A DNA stretch of 64,000 bases. Origin: Bacteroidetes bacterium 43-16. Its GTDB lineage: Bacteria; Bacteroidota; Bacteroidia; Chitinophagales; Chitinophagaceae. The notes under the pieces are model-generated. The model was not told the DNA's origin and searched no databases. It saw nothing but the letters and a program-made list of their open reading frames with translations. Every line of letters begins with the position of its first letter. Within the stretch, counting starts at the first letter, position 1. The translations under genes and the position numbers were made by a program. Below, one piece after another: positions 43,934 to 52,701 of the stretch. The stretch lies in NCBI GenBank assembly GCA_001897525.1, contig MKTB01000005.1, positions 120,329 through 184,328 of the forward strand, in the 5' to 3' direction.

Positions 43934-45319
43934 ATGAAAACGAGAATTTTAATATTTCTACTATACCTGCCCGTAATATATCTTTTTACTTCCTGTAAAA
44001 AAGACTGGTTGGATCAAAAATCAGACAAGGGACTATCAGTACCCCAAACTCCTGCTGATTTTCAGGCAATTTTAGATAACCCATTGATCATGAACCGCAG
44101 TTACTGTCATGTCGGAAACAGAGGAACGGATAATATCTTCATTGCGGATGTAGATGCCGGGTCATTTGGGGAACAAGATTTAAATCAATACCTATGGGAA
44201 AAAGATATTCCCTGGTATAGTGATATCTCATACATTTGGAATTACCCTTTTAGTGTAATCGAGTCTGCTAATATTGTATTAGAAGGCATAGAAAAATCCG
44301 ATCAACAAGATCCTACCATAAAAGGAATGAAAGGACAGGCTCTATTTTACCGGGCTTATGCTTATTACAGTACGGCCCAGGTCTTCTGCCAGCAGTATAA
44401 CAGTGCAACTGCAAATACAGCTTTAGGGTTACCATTGAGAACCACTTCAGATGTTAACCAATTAGTGCAACGCTCAAACCTGCAACAAGTCTATGATATG
44501 ATTCTATCTGACCTCCAGCAGGCTGCAGATATGTTACCAGAATCCGCACCATATTTTACGAGGCCAACAAAGGTAAGTGCACTGGCTATGCTATCCAGGG
44601 TTTATCTAAACATGCAGAATTATAAAGAAGCGAAATCTTATGCAGACGCTACGTTGGCAATAAAATCAGAATTAATGGATTTTAATAATAACGCACAGGT
44701 TTCTAGTTCAAAAGCATACAGATTTCCAGTTAACGGTATTGGCAATCCTGAAATTTTATTTTACGGATATAAACCAGGTAACTCTTTTGAAAACAGTTAT
44801 CTTGGATCAGCAGAGCAAGCCAATCCAGAATTGTATAATCTCTATGAGGATAATGATCTCAGAAAAACATTCTTTTTTGGCAAATCTGCCACCAAATTAA
44901 ACTTCATAAGTTCTTATACCGGTGCACGTCCTGAGTTTGCCGGATTAGCCACCAATGAAATATACTTAATAAGAGCTGAAGCATCTGCCCGTTTGGGTTT
45001 AAATAGTCAGGCAAGAGCTGATCTAAATAAATTACTGCAATTTCGGTTCAAGAATGGGACGGCCCCGAACATAACCGAGGACAATGACCTTAATTTACTT
45101 CGGAAAATACTTCTGGAGCGTAGAAAAGAGCTGCCCCATACTGGAAACACCAGATGGGAAGACTTGAGAAGGTTAAATATCGAACCCGATTTTGCCATAA
45201 CCCTAACCCGAACTTTTAAAGGTAAACAATACAGTATTGCTCCTAATAGCCCAAGGTATGTATTACCAATCGCCAATAGCGAAATCAGATTAAGCGGCAT
45301 TGAACAAAACCCTCGATAG
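43934..45319 (+). CDS. SusD/RagB outer-membrane lipoprotein
   Basis: A 461-aa lipoprotein. The lipobox is FTSCKKDW (Cys21). An N-terminal TPR scaffold follows (QALFYRAYAYYSTAQVFCQQ, ALAMLSRVYLNMQNYKEAKS), and then the C-terminal conserved stretch AEASARLGLNSQARADLNKL and LLERRKELPHTGNTRWEDLR. It caps the SusC channel and binds substrate. It starts three bp after susC. The length is on the short side for the family. Confidence 0.93.
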   Translation: MKTRILIFLLYLPVIYLFTSCKKDWLDQKSDKGLSVPQTPADFQAILDNPLIMNRSYCHVGNRGTDNIFIADVDAGSFGEQDLNQYLWEKDIPWYSDISYIWNYPFSVIESANIVLEGIEKSDQQDPTIKGMKGQALFYRAYAYYSTAQVFCQQYNSATANTALGLPLRTTSDVNQLVQRSNLQQVYDMILSDLQQAADMLPESAPYFTRPTKVSALAMLSRVYLNMQNYKEAKSYADATLAIKSELMDFNNNAQVSSSKAYRFPVNGIGNPEILFYGYKPGNSFENSYLGSAEQANPELYNLYEDNDLRKTFFFGKSATKLNFISSYTGARPEFAGLATNEIYLIRAEASARLGLNSQARADLNKLLQFRFKNGTAPNITEDNDLNLLRKILLERRKELPHTGNTRWEDLRRLNIEPDFAITLTRTFKGKQYSIAPNSPRYVLPIANSEIRLSGIEQNPR

Positions 45320-45320
45320 C

Positions 45321-46790
45321 ATGAAAAAGATAGTTTTTGTAATAACAATATTAACGCTTGTGCTTTTTTCTAAGGAAAATGGCTGGGCGCAAACATCTCA
45401 AAAAACCTTCCATATAAATATTAAGGTTAAGTTTGATCTGAATGAACCAGGAGATACACTGGCACTTACATTTTGGCCACACTTTGCAATTAAATTACAG
45501 CAATTATCACAGGTTGATTCAAATGGAATGTGTTCTTTTGACATGGAACAGCAATTCCCCTTTGGTACATTTTCCGTAGAGAAATTTAAAGCCCATTCCC
45601 GTAACGACCATAATCGCCTAATTGAGCGTGTTTATTGGGAAGCAGGAGACGACTTGATAGTTTCTATTAAAAAAAATGCAATTATAAATGATTACGAAAA
45701 CTGTACTACTTTTTCTGGGAAAGGTTCAACTAAATATACACTCCAATATAAAATACGAAAAGAACAGCAAACAATCTATGACGAACAGATCATTAAGGCC
45801 AAATCTTACGATGATCCTTTTACCGATACGATTCCCGATATGAAGCCAATTGAAGATCGGCTTATTTCGGTATTAAATCAGGGTAGAAGTACGATCAGCC
45901 CATTTATTTATGATGTTCTGAAAACAGATATTCAATTTATTCCTTATATTCCCGCTGTTGAACATCTGAAATTATACATACGATCAAAGTATGTGAAATT
46001 ACCACAGGATAAAAGAGAGCAGCTGATACTTTTTTTGAAGAATCATATTCTTCCATTAAAAAAAATGAACGCTTCACAGGCAGCCGTGGGAGCTTCCAGT
46101 TTGTTTCAACATACTTATGGAAATCTATATTATGCAATTGCTTTGCTTGAAAATAATTCGCCGGATTTAATATCCACGATTGAAGAAGTAAATAGTAATC
46201 TAAAAGGTTTACAGCGGCAGTCTATTATTCTTTCTTTAATAAAAACATTTGGATTGATCAGGCAACAAAAGGAAGTTGAATTACTACAGAAATCAGTGAA
46301 ATCCTATCCTTATAACATTGTACTTAATAAACTGTTGCAACAAACCAGCATAAATTTGTTTGATTATACATTTATTGATACTTCTGGTCAAAACGTAGCT
46401 TTAAGACAGTTCAAAGGAAAATTCCTTTTAATAGATTTTTGGTACTCAGGATGTGGAGGTTGTGCTACTTATTATAAGAATGTCCTGTCTAAAATTGAAG
46501 AGGAATTTAAAAATGAATCCAAATTTGCAATAGTCTCCATATCTAGTGATACCAAATTTGATAAATGGGTTAAATCCATTCCAATGAATCGGTATACGAA
46601 TAAAGATGCCATAAATTTAAATACTGGACCCTTAGGTGATAAGCACAAGTTCTGTGAGGAAATTGGGCAGCAAGTATTTCCATTTGCTTTACTGGTAGAC
46701 CCAAAAGGAAATATCATTGAATATAATACAACAGAAATAAAACACTCGCAAAAGCTATTAAGTGCCACTATACGAAAGTATCTAAAATAA
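45321..46790 (+). CDS. TlpA-like thioredoxin-fold secreted protein
   Basis: A 489-aa protein. The start at 45321, one base after the susD stop, gives a signal peptide (KKIVFVITILTLVLFSKENG, then WAQ). A long N-terminal region (about 350 residues, helical middle) precedes a thioredoxin-like domain: LRQFKGKFLLIDFWYSGCGG, with redox Cys378 and Cys381, then FPFALLVDPKGNIIEY. TlpA-like proteins reduce disulphides in the periplasm. It ends the SusCD operon, as often seen in this group. Confidence 0.87.
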   Translation: MKKIVFVITILTLVLFSKENGWAQTSQKTFHINIKVKFDLNEPGDTLALTFWPHFAIKLQQLSQVDSNGMCSFDMEQQFPFGTFSVEKFKAHSRNDHNRLIERVYWEAGDDLIVSIKKNAIINDYENCTTFSGKGSTKYTLQYKIRKEQQTIYDEQIIKAKSYDDPFTDTIPDMKPIEDRLISVLNQGRSTISPFIYDVLKTDIQFIPYIPAVEHLKLYIRSKYVKLPQDKREQLILFLKNHILPLKKMNASQAAVGASSLFQHTYGNLYYAIALLENNSPDLISTIEEVNSNLKGLQRQSIILSLIKTFGLIRQQKEVELLQKSVKSYPYNIVLNKLLQQTSINLFDYTFIDTSGQNVALRQFKGKFLLIDFWYSGCGGCATYYKNVLSKIEEEFKNESKFAIVSISSDTKFDKWVKSIPMNRYTNKDAINLNTGPLGDKHKFCEEIGQQVFPFALLVDPKGNIIEYNTTEIKHSQKLLSATIRKYLK

Positions 46791-46819
46791 ATAAAGGAGG
46801 AGTAATACTCCTCCTTTAT
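46791..46819. terminator. Bidirectional rho-independent terminator
   Basis: A perfect 13-bp stem ATAAAGGAGGAGT/ACTCCTCCTTTAT with a 3-base loop starts right at the TlpA stop. It also ends the convergent small secreted-protein gene. Confidence 0.9.
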
Positions 46820-46837
46820 CTGATACCAGTAATTATT

Positions 46838-47143
46838 TTACTGGCGTGTAGAATTGACCAGCGTAGCATTGGTATTAATATATGCTGCTGTCTGAGGAGA
46901 ACTCATTGGCGATGCAGATTCCCATTCACATGGCAATGAACCTGGCTGGCCGCAATCTTCGGTTGCTTCACCTTCCTCGAAAATAATTCTGCCTTGGGCA
47001 TCTTTACCAGTATAGTGATAAACCAGGTTAGTGGTTTCAGTTTTTACTTCAGGTTTTGCTTCTCCTTTAGTTTCAGGAGTACCGGCGAAAGAGAAAGCAG
47101 TGGCCAGCATTAAAGCGGCAGCGGAAAATATTAATTTGCGCAT
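46838..47143 (-). CDS. Small secreted protein, DUF6520-like
   Basis: A 101-aa protein. The start at 47143 gives a signal peptide (MRKLIFSAAALMLATAFSFA). A Lys/Glu/Thr-rich linker follows. A C-terminal part with DCGQPGSLPCEWES carries two Cys, similar to the short secreted DUF6520 proteins of Bacteroidota. A longer frame from 47194 adds 17 residues without a signal. It lies on the same strand as, and downstream of, the lanthipeptide-like precursor; a link is not shown. Confidence 0.75.
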   Translation of the reverse strand: MRKLIFSAAALMLATAFSFAGTPETKGEAKPEVKTETTNLVYHYTGKDAQGRIIFEEGEATEDCGQPGSLPCEWESASPMSSPQTAAYINTNATLVNSTRQ

Positions 47144-47457
47144 AATTTTAATTTTTAGATGATATAGAAAATGTACCGGCCAATTACAAGGCAATTGGAT
47201 CTAAGGAGAGTGAAGAAATAATGCCTACTCTTTTCTACAGGTTTTCGGCTTCGCCTGTGTTTCACTAAATTTCAAACATGAAAAAGAACGTGTATGACTT
47301 ATCCGGCTGGCAACAAAGCTGCCCAGGTCTTAATATTTATTATGGACTCCAAAAAGGAGATGTTGAATCACATGGGTGCGCCAATGCAGGACTACTTGTA
47401 TAATAATGCATCTTTTGATAGAAAGGTGCTGTCTTTGTTTCTTCACAGGTTAGTTTT
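47144..47457. other. Intergenic region upstream of the small secreted protein
   Basis: This 314-bp gap includes a doubtful 41-codon plus frame (47278-47403) and a weak inverted repeat around ACAGG-CCTGT (47237-47259). No clear RNA gene or other coding frame was seen. Confidence 0.4.
47278..47403 (+). CDS. Possible 41-aa Cys-containing peptide
   Basis: An ATG AAA AAG frame of 41 codons starts MKKNVYDLSGWQQSCPGLNI and ends SHGCANAGLLV. It has two Cys and no signal peptide. It could be a second peptide precursor in this locus, but it is on the opposite strand to the likely precursor and lacks the Thr-rich core, so it may be chance. Confidence 0.25.
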   Translation: MKKNVYDLSGWQQSCPGLNIYYGLQKGDVESHGCANAGLLV

Positions 47458-47655
47458 TTAGCTAGTAAACCAGGTAATAGTATATAAGGTTCCGATAATC
47501 AATAAAGTAGTGATTCTAATATTCAATTTGCGTATTTTCTGTCTCTTTACTTCTCTTTGTTGCTCTAGGATTTCAATGCGCTCGTTCAACAATTTAGTAC
47601 GGTTCTCTGTATTTGGTAATTTGATTTGTTCCTTCGGATTATCATTATTATACAT
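47458..47655 (-). CDS. Small coiled-coil protein with C-terminal membrane helix
   Basis: A 65-aa protein. Charged helix residues 18-46 (NRTKLLNERIEILEQQREVK) form a likely coiled coil, followed by one hydrophobic segment (ITTLLIIGTLYTITWFTS). It sits downstream of the peptide precursor on the same strand, 166 bp away. Self-protection or membrane regulation would fit, but nothing shows it. Confidence 0.5.
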   Translation of the reverse strand: MYNNDNPKEQIKLPNTENRTKLLNERIEILEQQREVKRQKIRKLNIRITTLLIIGTLYTITWFTS

Positions 47656-47774
47656 TGATAAAATGTTAATAGTTTTTTGTCAGATAATTATTGATGGGAA
47701 GGTAATAGGGAGAGGGAACAATGGGAAACCTTAACGAAATGCTAAAAATGATGTATCTTTATTGGGTATTAGGC

Positions 47775-47808
47775 ATGGTAAAGCCGAAACCCTATCCGGC
47801 CTTACCAT
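47775..47808 (-). terminator. Hairpin after the peptide precursor
   Basis: ATGGTAA-AGCCG and CGGC-CTTACCAT pair with a single mismatch and a ten-base loop, 13 bp after the precursor stop. No T-run follows, so it may be an attenuator or transcript-stabilising hairpin between the precursor and downstream genes. Confidence 0.5.
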
Positions 47809-47821
47809 TTTGCGATTTAGC

Positions 47822-47968
47822 TTATACTTTACAGGTAAAGCTAATTGTTGGTTGTGTTGTCGCCGTAGTAGTTGTTGGATGTCCTAATGACTTTGAGCCT
47901 TCAGCGTTCAAACTTTTCTTAAACTCAAAAGCTGTTCTTCGTTCCAGTTTAAATTTGGTCTTTTTCAT
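47822..47968 (-). CDS. Candidate class I lanthipeptide-type precursor peptide (48 aa)
   Basis: A short minus-strand frame starting MKKTKFKLERRTAFEFKKSL, then NAEGSKSLGH, and ending PTTTTATTQPTISFTCKV. A basic helical leader of about 30 residues precedes a Thr-rich tail with one Ser and one Cys. That is the composition expected for dehydration by LanB and thioether formation. It lies 1.9 kb from a full-length LanB gene on the same strand, and has a perfect Bacteroidota promoter with three LytTR-like sites upstream. The same arrangement of sites precedes lanB. No double-Gly cleavage site is obvious. It is too short to be recognised by family, so the precursor role is inferred. Confidence 0.7.
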   Translation of the reverse strand: MKKTKFKLERRTAFEFKKSLNAEGSKSLGHPTTTTATTQPTISFTCKV

Positions 47969-48015
47969 AAATCTGATTTTAATTGAATTTTCAGTTGCCT
48001 TAACTGATTGTATAT

Positions 48016-48046
48016 CAAAGATACATCTCCATTATGGCTTTCCAAT
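48016..48046 (-). promoter_or_regulatory. Promoter of the peptide precursor
   Basis: Reading on the minus strand, TTG (complement 48043-48045), then a 19-base spacer, then TATCTTTG (complement 48016-48023). This matches the Bacteroidota consensus TTTG-N19-TAnnTTTG. The likely transcription start is near 48009, about 40 bases before the ATG at 47968. Confidence 0.75.
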
Positions 48047-48059
48047 CACATATATGATA

Positions 48060-48108
48060 ACTAACGGTATAACTTGGTAGTTGACAGTTTTGCTATGTAA
48101 ATGACATC
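48060..48108 (-). promoter_or_regulatory. Three LytTR-like sites, 20 bp apart, precursor/kinase region
   Basis: On the minus strand the units are GATGTCATT (complement 48100-48108), ACTGTCAAC (48080-48088) and ACCGTTAGT (48060-48068). The last agrees at every position with the published LytTR half-site pattern [TA][AC][CA]GTTN[AG][TG]. Distances are exactly 20 bp. The nearest unit begins 45 bp before the precursor -7 box. The sites also overlap a possible kinase -7 box (TAACTTGG, 48070-48077), so the same regulator may limit kinase expression. Confidence 0.65.
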
Positions 48109-48110
48109 TT

Positions 48111-49154
48111 ATGATCAAAAAAACTACACTTAAAATTGCCTTATACCACCTTATCGGTGTCCTTTCCTTTATTCTTTTTGAATTGGTTGTCCTGTTTTTC
48201 CATGAGACACATGCCTATTTGTGGGAATATGCAATTTTCTACGGGATTGACATTCTGTTCTTTTATATATCAGCCTATCTGTTTATCCAGATTATCAAGA
48301 AGCAGAAGATTAAAATTGATTTCCGGTTTGCTGGTTATTCCCTGCTGTGGGTACTGCTATTTACATTTATAGATATGCTGTTTACCTATATTCAGTATAG
48401 TTCAAGAGGAATGGTGATGAAGAAGATGGACATTGCAGAGAACCTTACCAAGCTATTTTGCCGGTTTTTCTACTTTTATCTTTTGGCATATGGTTTCTGG
48501 GCTGCAAAGAGCCTGGTGAGGCGCGAACGGGAAAACAGGGATAAAGATGTAGCCCTGCTCATAGCAGAAAATGAAAAATCCAGATTTGAAATAGCGCTAT
48601 TACGTTCGCAGATAATGCCTCATTTAATGCTGAATACATTGAGTGGCGTCCATAGCCTGGTGATGTCATCCAATCCTAAAGCTGCCGTATTAGTAGAACT
48701 ATTAATAGACAATCTACGTGTCTCACTTAAAGGAAGCGATCCAGATCAGGTCACCACGCTCGGGGAAGAGCTGCAGCTTGTGAAGAATATTGTACGCCTA
48801 TACGAACAGCTCGGTAAGCCTAATTGCAAATTGGATATCGCATTAGCCCCGGAGATGCTTAAGATAGAATTTCCTGTAAATCTTATTTCTACCCTTGTCG
48901 AGAACGTATTTAAACATGGTGATCTTCATGATCCGGAGTTGCCGGCAGTGATAGACATTTCGCATGAAGGCCTTCTACTAATGGTGTCTATCTGCAATAA
49001 ATATAGAGCAATAGTTAACGATGAAAAAATGGGCATTGGGATAGATAACATTAGACGTAGGTTGAATATACAATTTAACGGCAGGTATGACCTGCGTATA
49101 GAAAAAAATAAAAACACCTATAACACCCACTTAAACATAAAGCTTTTACTATGA
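48111..49154 (+). CDS. LytS-type membrane sensor histidine kinase
   Basis: A 347-aa kinase. Four hydrophobic segments lie at about residues 10-30, 42-61, 74-95 and 117-131. A coiled linker follows, then the His_kinase domain: LRSQIMPHLMLNTL with phosphoacceptor His171 (the common form is INPHFLFN), and the ATPase part (NLISTLVENVFKHG, then GIGIDNIRRRLNIQF). No extracellular sensor domain is present, as in LytS/AgrC-type peptide sensors. Its stop overlaps the response regulator gene by four bp. It is divergent from the precursor gene, so the mature peptide or precursor is an attractive signal. Confidence 0.9.
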   Translation: MIKKTTLKIALYHLIGVLSFILFELVVLFFHETHAYLWEYAIFYGIDILFFYISAYLFIQIIKKQKIKIDFRFAGYSLLWVLLFTFIDMLFTYIQYSSRGMVMKKMDIAENLTKLFCRFFYFYLLAYGFWAAKSLVRRERENRDKDVALLIAENEKSRFEIALLRSQIMPHLMLNTLSGVHSLVMSSNPKAAVLVELLIDNLRVSLKGSDPDQVTTLGEELQLVKNIVRLYEQLGKPNCKLDIALAPEMLKIEFPVNLISTLVENVFKHGDLHDPELPAVIDISHEGLLLMVSICNKYRAIVNDEKMGIGIDNIRRRLNIQFNGRYDLRIEKNKNTYNTHLNIKLLL

Positions 49155-49867
49155 TATTGCGTTGTTATTGTGTTGATGATCTGCCTATTAATTTTGAATG
49201 CCTGGTCCGGTATATCGATCTGACAAAGGGGCTGGAATTGATAGGTACTGAGGCTGATTCCGCAAGAGCGATAGATGACCTGCAAAGTGGACGGGTAGTT
49301 CCGGATATCATCTTTTTAGATATTGATATGCCTGGAGTTTCTGGATTAGATATTGCCGCGGTTGCTAAAAATTGCTGCAAGATCATATTTACAACGGCCT
49401 ATGAAGATTATGGCGCTCGTTCTTATGAATTCGATGCGATAGATTACTTACTGAAGCCTATAACATATCCCCGGTTTATTAATGCTATAAACAAAGCCAG
49501 GCTGTCAATTGAAAAATCAGATCAGCACAAAATACAGGAGGTTATACCTGAAATCATTTTCATTCCCGGTGATGGTAAGGGAAACTTTATTAAGGTCATA
49601 ACGCGAGATATCAGGTATATCAAAGCGGCTTCAAATTTTATGGAGGTATATACCGTTTCTGAGAAATATTGCTCGTATTCTACGATGAAAGCAATGGCAA
49701 CATCTTTGCCACCTTCTATGTTTGCCCGGGTTCACAATTCCTATATTATTAATGTAAATTATATTAAGACTATAGGGATGGAATATGTCAAAATGTCTGA
49801 TGGCCTGATTATTAATATTAGCCGGACTTACCGGGATGAGATCAGGAAGTTTTTTATTAGAAAGTAG
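49151..49867 (+). CDS. LytTR-type response regulator
   Basis: A 238-aa regulator. The receiver domain has phosphoacceptor Asp57 (IIFLDIDMPGVSG), conserved Thr and Lys (IIFTTAYEDYGARSYEFDAI, DYLLKPI). The LytTR DNA-binding domain has FIKVITRDIRYIKAASNFME and SMFARVHNSYIINVNYIKTI. It forms a pair with the kinase (ATGA overlap) and converges on lanB (11-bp overlap of stops). Its predicted sites are the 20-bp phased repeats upstream of the precursor and of lanB. Confidence 0.92.
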   Translation: MILRCYCVDDLPINFECLVRYIDLTKGLELIGTEADSARAIDDLQSGRVVPDIIFLDIDMPGVSGLDIAAVAKNCCKIIFTTAYEDYGARSYEFDAIDYLLKPITYPRFINAINKARLSIEKSDQHKIQEVIPEIIFIPGDGKGNFIKVITRDIRYIKAASNFMEVYTVSEKYCSYSTMKAMATSLPPSMFARVHNSYIINVNYIKTIGMEYVKMSDGLIINISRTYRDEIRKFFIRK

Positions 49868-52640
49868 GTGCTTTTTTATATACTTTCAGATGCTTACTTA
49901 GATATTCGTAAATAATGTACTCATGGACACGTTGATCCCGTGAGAATATGCGGTTGATGTGCATATGGAAAAGGTCTACGAAAAGCATGCTCTGTTTATC
50001 TGCATTACTCCCGGAAAGGACCGACTTAAAAGAGTGCTGTAACTGTTGCGACTTGATTGCTAAATAAGGTGGGGTTCGATCATGTACTAACTGCTCCTGG
50101 TTATAGGCTTTATTGATATCCCGGTATATCGCATGCTCGGTCTGATGCTCTTTTTGGAAGGACAACCGTGTAGCGTTGATCAGGTTTTGGAAATTGACAG
50201 GCTCGAATAGTGCGTTACCAACCGTAGCCATTAGTCTGCTGATTAAATGATACAACTGCGTATCTGTGATATGACTGGAAAGCAAGGTAAGGCAATAGTT
50301 TGAATCGACTGAAAAATGGTACTCCACCTTATCTATGCCCGCTGTACTATATCGTTCCAGTTCTCGTTGATAGGTTGCCAATTGGATATCATGGATCAGC
50401 CCGTTTTCGAATAGTGGGTGCAGAATGGAATTAAGTCGGTCTGAAATAAAATGTGCCTGCCTGCTCGCCCGGGGCTGTAGTCGCAATCGCAGATGATCAC
50501 CACCCTCGTCGTACCGGATAAAGAACCAGCATTGGAGCAATTTGTGTAATTCTGTAAGAAGCGGCGCGATATGGTCTGTCAGTATACCATTAGTGATAGA
50601 GTTGCTGCAATACAGCTTATAATAAATCCAATCTGTGCCGGGTGCAAACCTACGAATAGTATCTACAGGATAGGGATCAGGACTTATCCCTTTATAGATT
50701 TCTTCTTTGTGGTAAAACGACAAAATCAATTCTGAACAATAGCTTTTGCCATTTATATCTTTGACAATTCTATTGCTTTCATGAAATGCTTCCTCGATCC
50801 ACAGGTCTTTGCTCGATTTTAAGATGGATAACAACAAAGCTCGGTCATACTCGCAATTTAAGCTCAATGTGAGTGTCTGGTCAGCTTGTCCTACCTTGAT
50901 CAGCTTGCTGATATCCAGTGCTTGCAAATAAGTATTAAAAGCTGATGGTTCGACAAATGTACGGTTGTAGTTTAGTTTCCAGGTGGCTCTCGATAGGACT
51001 ACATTTTTATATTGAATACGTGGGTAATATAAACAATCAGGAAGCGAATTTTTCCAGTCAGGAAGCAATGTACCGGTAATGCCTTGCGTTTGTATATCGC
51101 ATAGCAGCCTGAACAATGAAAGATCTGACCGGGTGTAATTGTATGCGGTGGACATCCTGGGGATCAATCGCTTTTTTAAAGCTTCTGAATATAAAATAAG
51201 TGTGGAACCGCGTACGAATAACAGGATATCGTTTAAATTGATCCGGGTTTCGCTATCATCCCAATTTACAATGCAAAGTTGATGGTTGTACACAGCTTTT
51301 CTCCTGTTGATATTGTCCACGCCCGGCTCGCCCATATAGGCCAGGTCAAAAAAAGCAACATCTGGATTGCTTTCATTTTCCATCTTTGCGATATTCCGGC
51401 ATATGTCTTCCACTTCACCATCTATCAAATTGAACCGTCCCAATAAAGAGGTGGCGGTTGTGCCTCCTAAACTATCTACAATAAGCAGTTCACCCGCCTT
51501 TGTTACAATGGCCGATAATGTATTAGGCAAGGGATTGGCCGGATCAGAAGATGCTACATCCGGTATCTCTTCTAAATGAATAGTTCCTGGCGTTTCCGAA
51601 ACCATTCGGGAAAGGATAGATTTCTTGAACCTTTCGGCAGATGAAGTAACCCCTACAGGCGTTTTTGCCTTTAGGATTTTATCTGCAATTCCGTCAAGCT
51701 CAGTAGTCCGTTCCAGGTCACCATACCCAATTCCGATTACAGGGTCTAAAGCCTCCATGATTGGCACGGCCTGCATATCGTATCTTTTTCTAAATTTATC
51801 AATGAATGATGCCAGGGCATGATTTTGGGTTATAAAATCCCGCCTCTGATGCAGCACTGATATGGCTTCAGCAATAACCTTGTAATCACGCGCTTGTATG
51901 CTGCCCGATAATAACTCGTGATTACAAATGGTATACGTTTGCTGTTCCTCATCAAAGTCACTTTTTCCTATTCGTTCAAAATATTCATTCCCTATGATAT
52001 TTGGATGAAAATTGGTTAATAACAATTGGCTTTCAATTAGCTCGCTGACAATCTCCTTTAACTCTACAACATCAAGTCCGTGTGTTTGGGCGGATTCTGA
52101 AAGTGTGGTATAAGAAAGTGTTTGAATGCATGCTTTTAATATTTGGTCGATTTCAGGATAGTATGGCATATCGCTCAGCTCAAACCTATCTTCATTTTTA
52201 TAGATATAGCGGATAGAATCTCCGATTCTGTAATAAGAACTGTTAGTTTGTAGATAAAGCTTTTCTAAAGCTTGTTCTTTCCAAAGAAATGTATATTGTT
52301 CAGCTTGTTTCCAGTCCCTGAATCTAAATTCTTTTCTATCGCTGCTTATGGTTAACTGAGATTGGTCCTTATTGTCAATATTTCCTATTCCTATTCCTGC
52401 AAAGGTCCCATAAGGGGTTGCACGGAATTTCGAACGGTTGAAATATTTGGCAATGGTAAACCTAATGCTTTGTGGTTGATTTTCGATATCGGGATAGTCC
52501 AGGTCTTTGATTATTTTATAGAAATAACCAGATGATTCTTTAATGGATCTTTTCAGTTCCGGCCAGCAATCTTGTAATCTGGTATCAACTGGAAACTGTG
52601 GAATCCGGAATAACACGCTATTAAAAAGCTTCAATTTCAT
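49857..52640 (-). CDS. lanB: LanB lantibiotic dehydratase, full length
   Basis: A 927-aa enzyme. The N-terminal dehydratase has FTIAKYFNRSKFRATPYGTF AGIGIG across residues 60-95 (the RSS/RaTPyGtFaG pattern) and the central glutamylation domain. The elimination domain (SpaB C-terminal type) begins about residue 655: RRFAPGTDWIYYKLYCSNS, then CWFFIRYDEGGDHLRLRL. Full-length LanB transfers Glu from tRNA-Glu onto Ser/Thr and eliminates it to give dehydro-residues. I prefer the ATG at 52640 (MKLKLFNSVLFRIPQFP); an ATG at 52661 would lie upstream of the predicted start site. No LanC cyclase is next to it. Confidence 0.88.
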   Translation of the reverse strand: MKLKLFNSVLFRIPQFPVDTRLQDCWPELKRSIKESSGYFYKIIKDLDYPDIENQPQSIRFTIAKYFNRSKFRATPYGTFAGIGIGNIDNKDQSQLTISSDRKEFRFRDWKQAEQYTFLWKEQALEKLYLQTNSSYYRIGDSIRYIYKNEDRFELSDMPYYPEIDQILKACIQTLSYTTLSESAQTHGLDVVELKEIVSELIESQLLLTNFHPNIIGNEYFERIGKSDFDEEQQTYTICNHELLSGSIQARDYKVIAEAISVLHQRRDFITQNHALASFIDKFRKRYDMQAVPIMEALDPVIGIGYGDLERTTELDGIADKILKAKTPVGVTSSAERFKKSILSRMVSETPGTIHLEEIPDVASSDPANPLPNTLSAIVTKAGELLIVDSLGGTTATSLLGRFNLIDGEVEDICRNIAKMENESNPDVAFFDLAYMGEPGVDNINRRKAVYNHQLCIVNWDDSETRINLNDILLFVRGSTLILYSEALKKRLIPRMSTAYNYTRSDLSLFRLLCDIQTQGITGTLLPDWKNSLPDCLYYPRIQYKNVVLSRATWKLNYNRTFVEPSAFNTYLQALDISKLIKVGQADQTLTLSLNCEYDRALLLSILKSSKDLWIEEAFHESNRIVKDINGKSYCSELILSFYHKEEIYKGISPDPYPVDTIRRFAPGTDWIYYKLYCSNSITNGILTDHIAPLLTELHKLLQCWFFIRYDEGGDHLRLRLQPRASRQAHFISDRLNSILHPLFENGLIHDIQLATYQRELERYSTAGIDKVEYHFSVDSNYCLTLLSSHITDTQLYHLISRLMATVGNALFEPVNFQNLINATRLSFQKEHQTEHAIYRDINKAYNQEQLVHDRTPPYLAIKSQQLQHSFKSVLSGSNADKQSMLFVDLFHMHINRIFSRDQRVHEYIIYEYLSKHLKVYKKAPTF

Positions 52641-52701
52641 TTTTTTGCAATATTTAGCCAATTTAATAAGAAGATGTAATTTTATATTTGGATATTATGT
52701 A

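Noticed and set aside
48016..48046. Promoter read as belonging to the kinase
   Set aside because: The TTG-N19-TATCTTTG elements read on the minus strand towards the precursor, away from the kinase.
47721..48080. Plus-strand 119-codon frame over the peptide precursor
   Set aside because: It is antisense to the precursor, spans its promoter, and has no family pattern.
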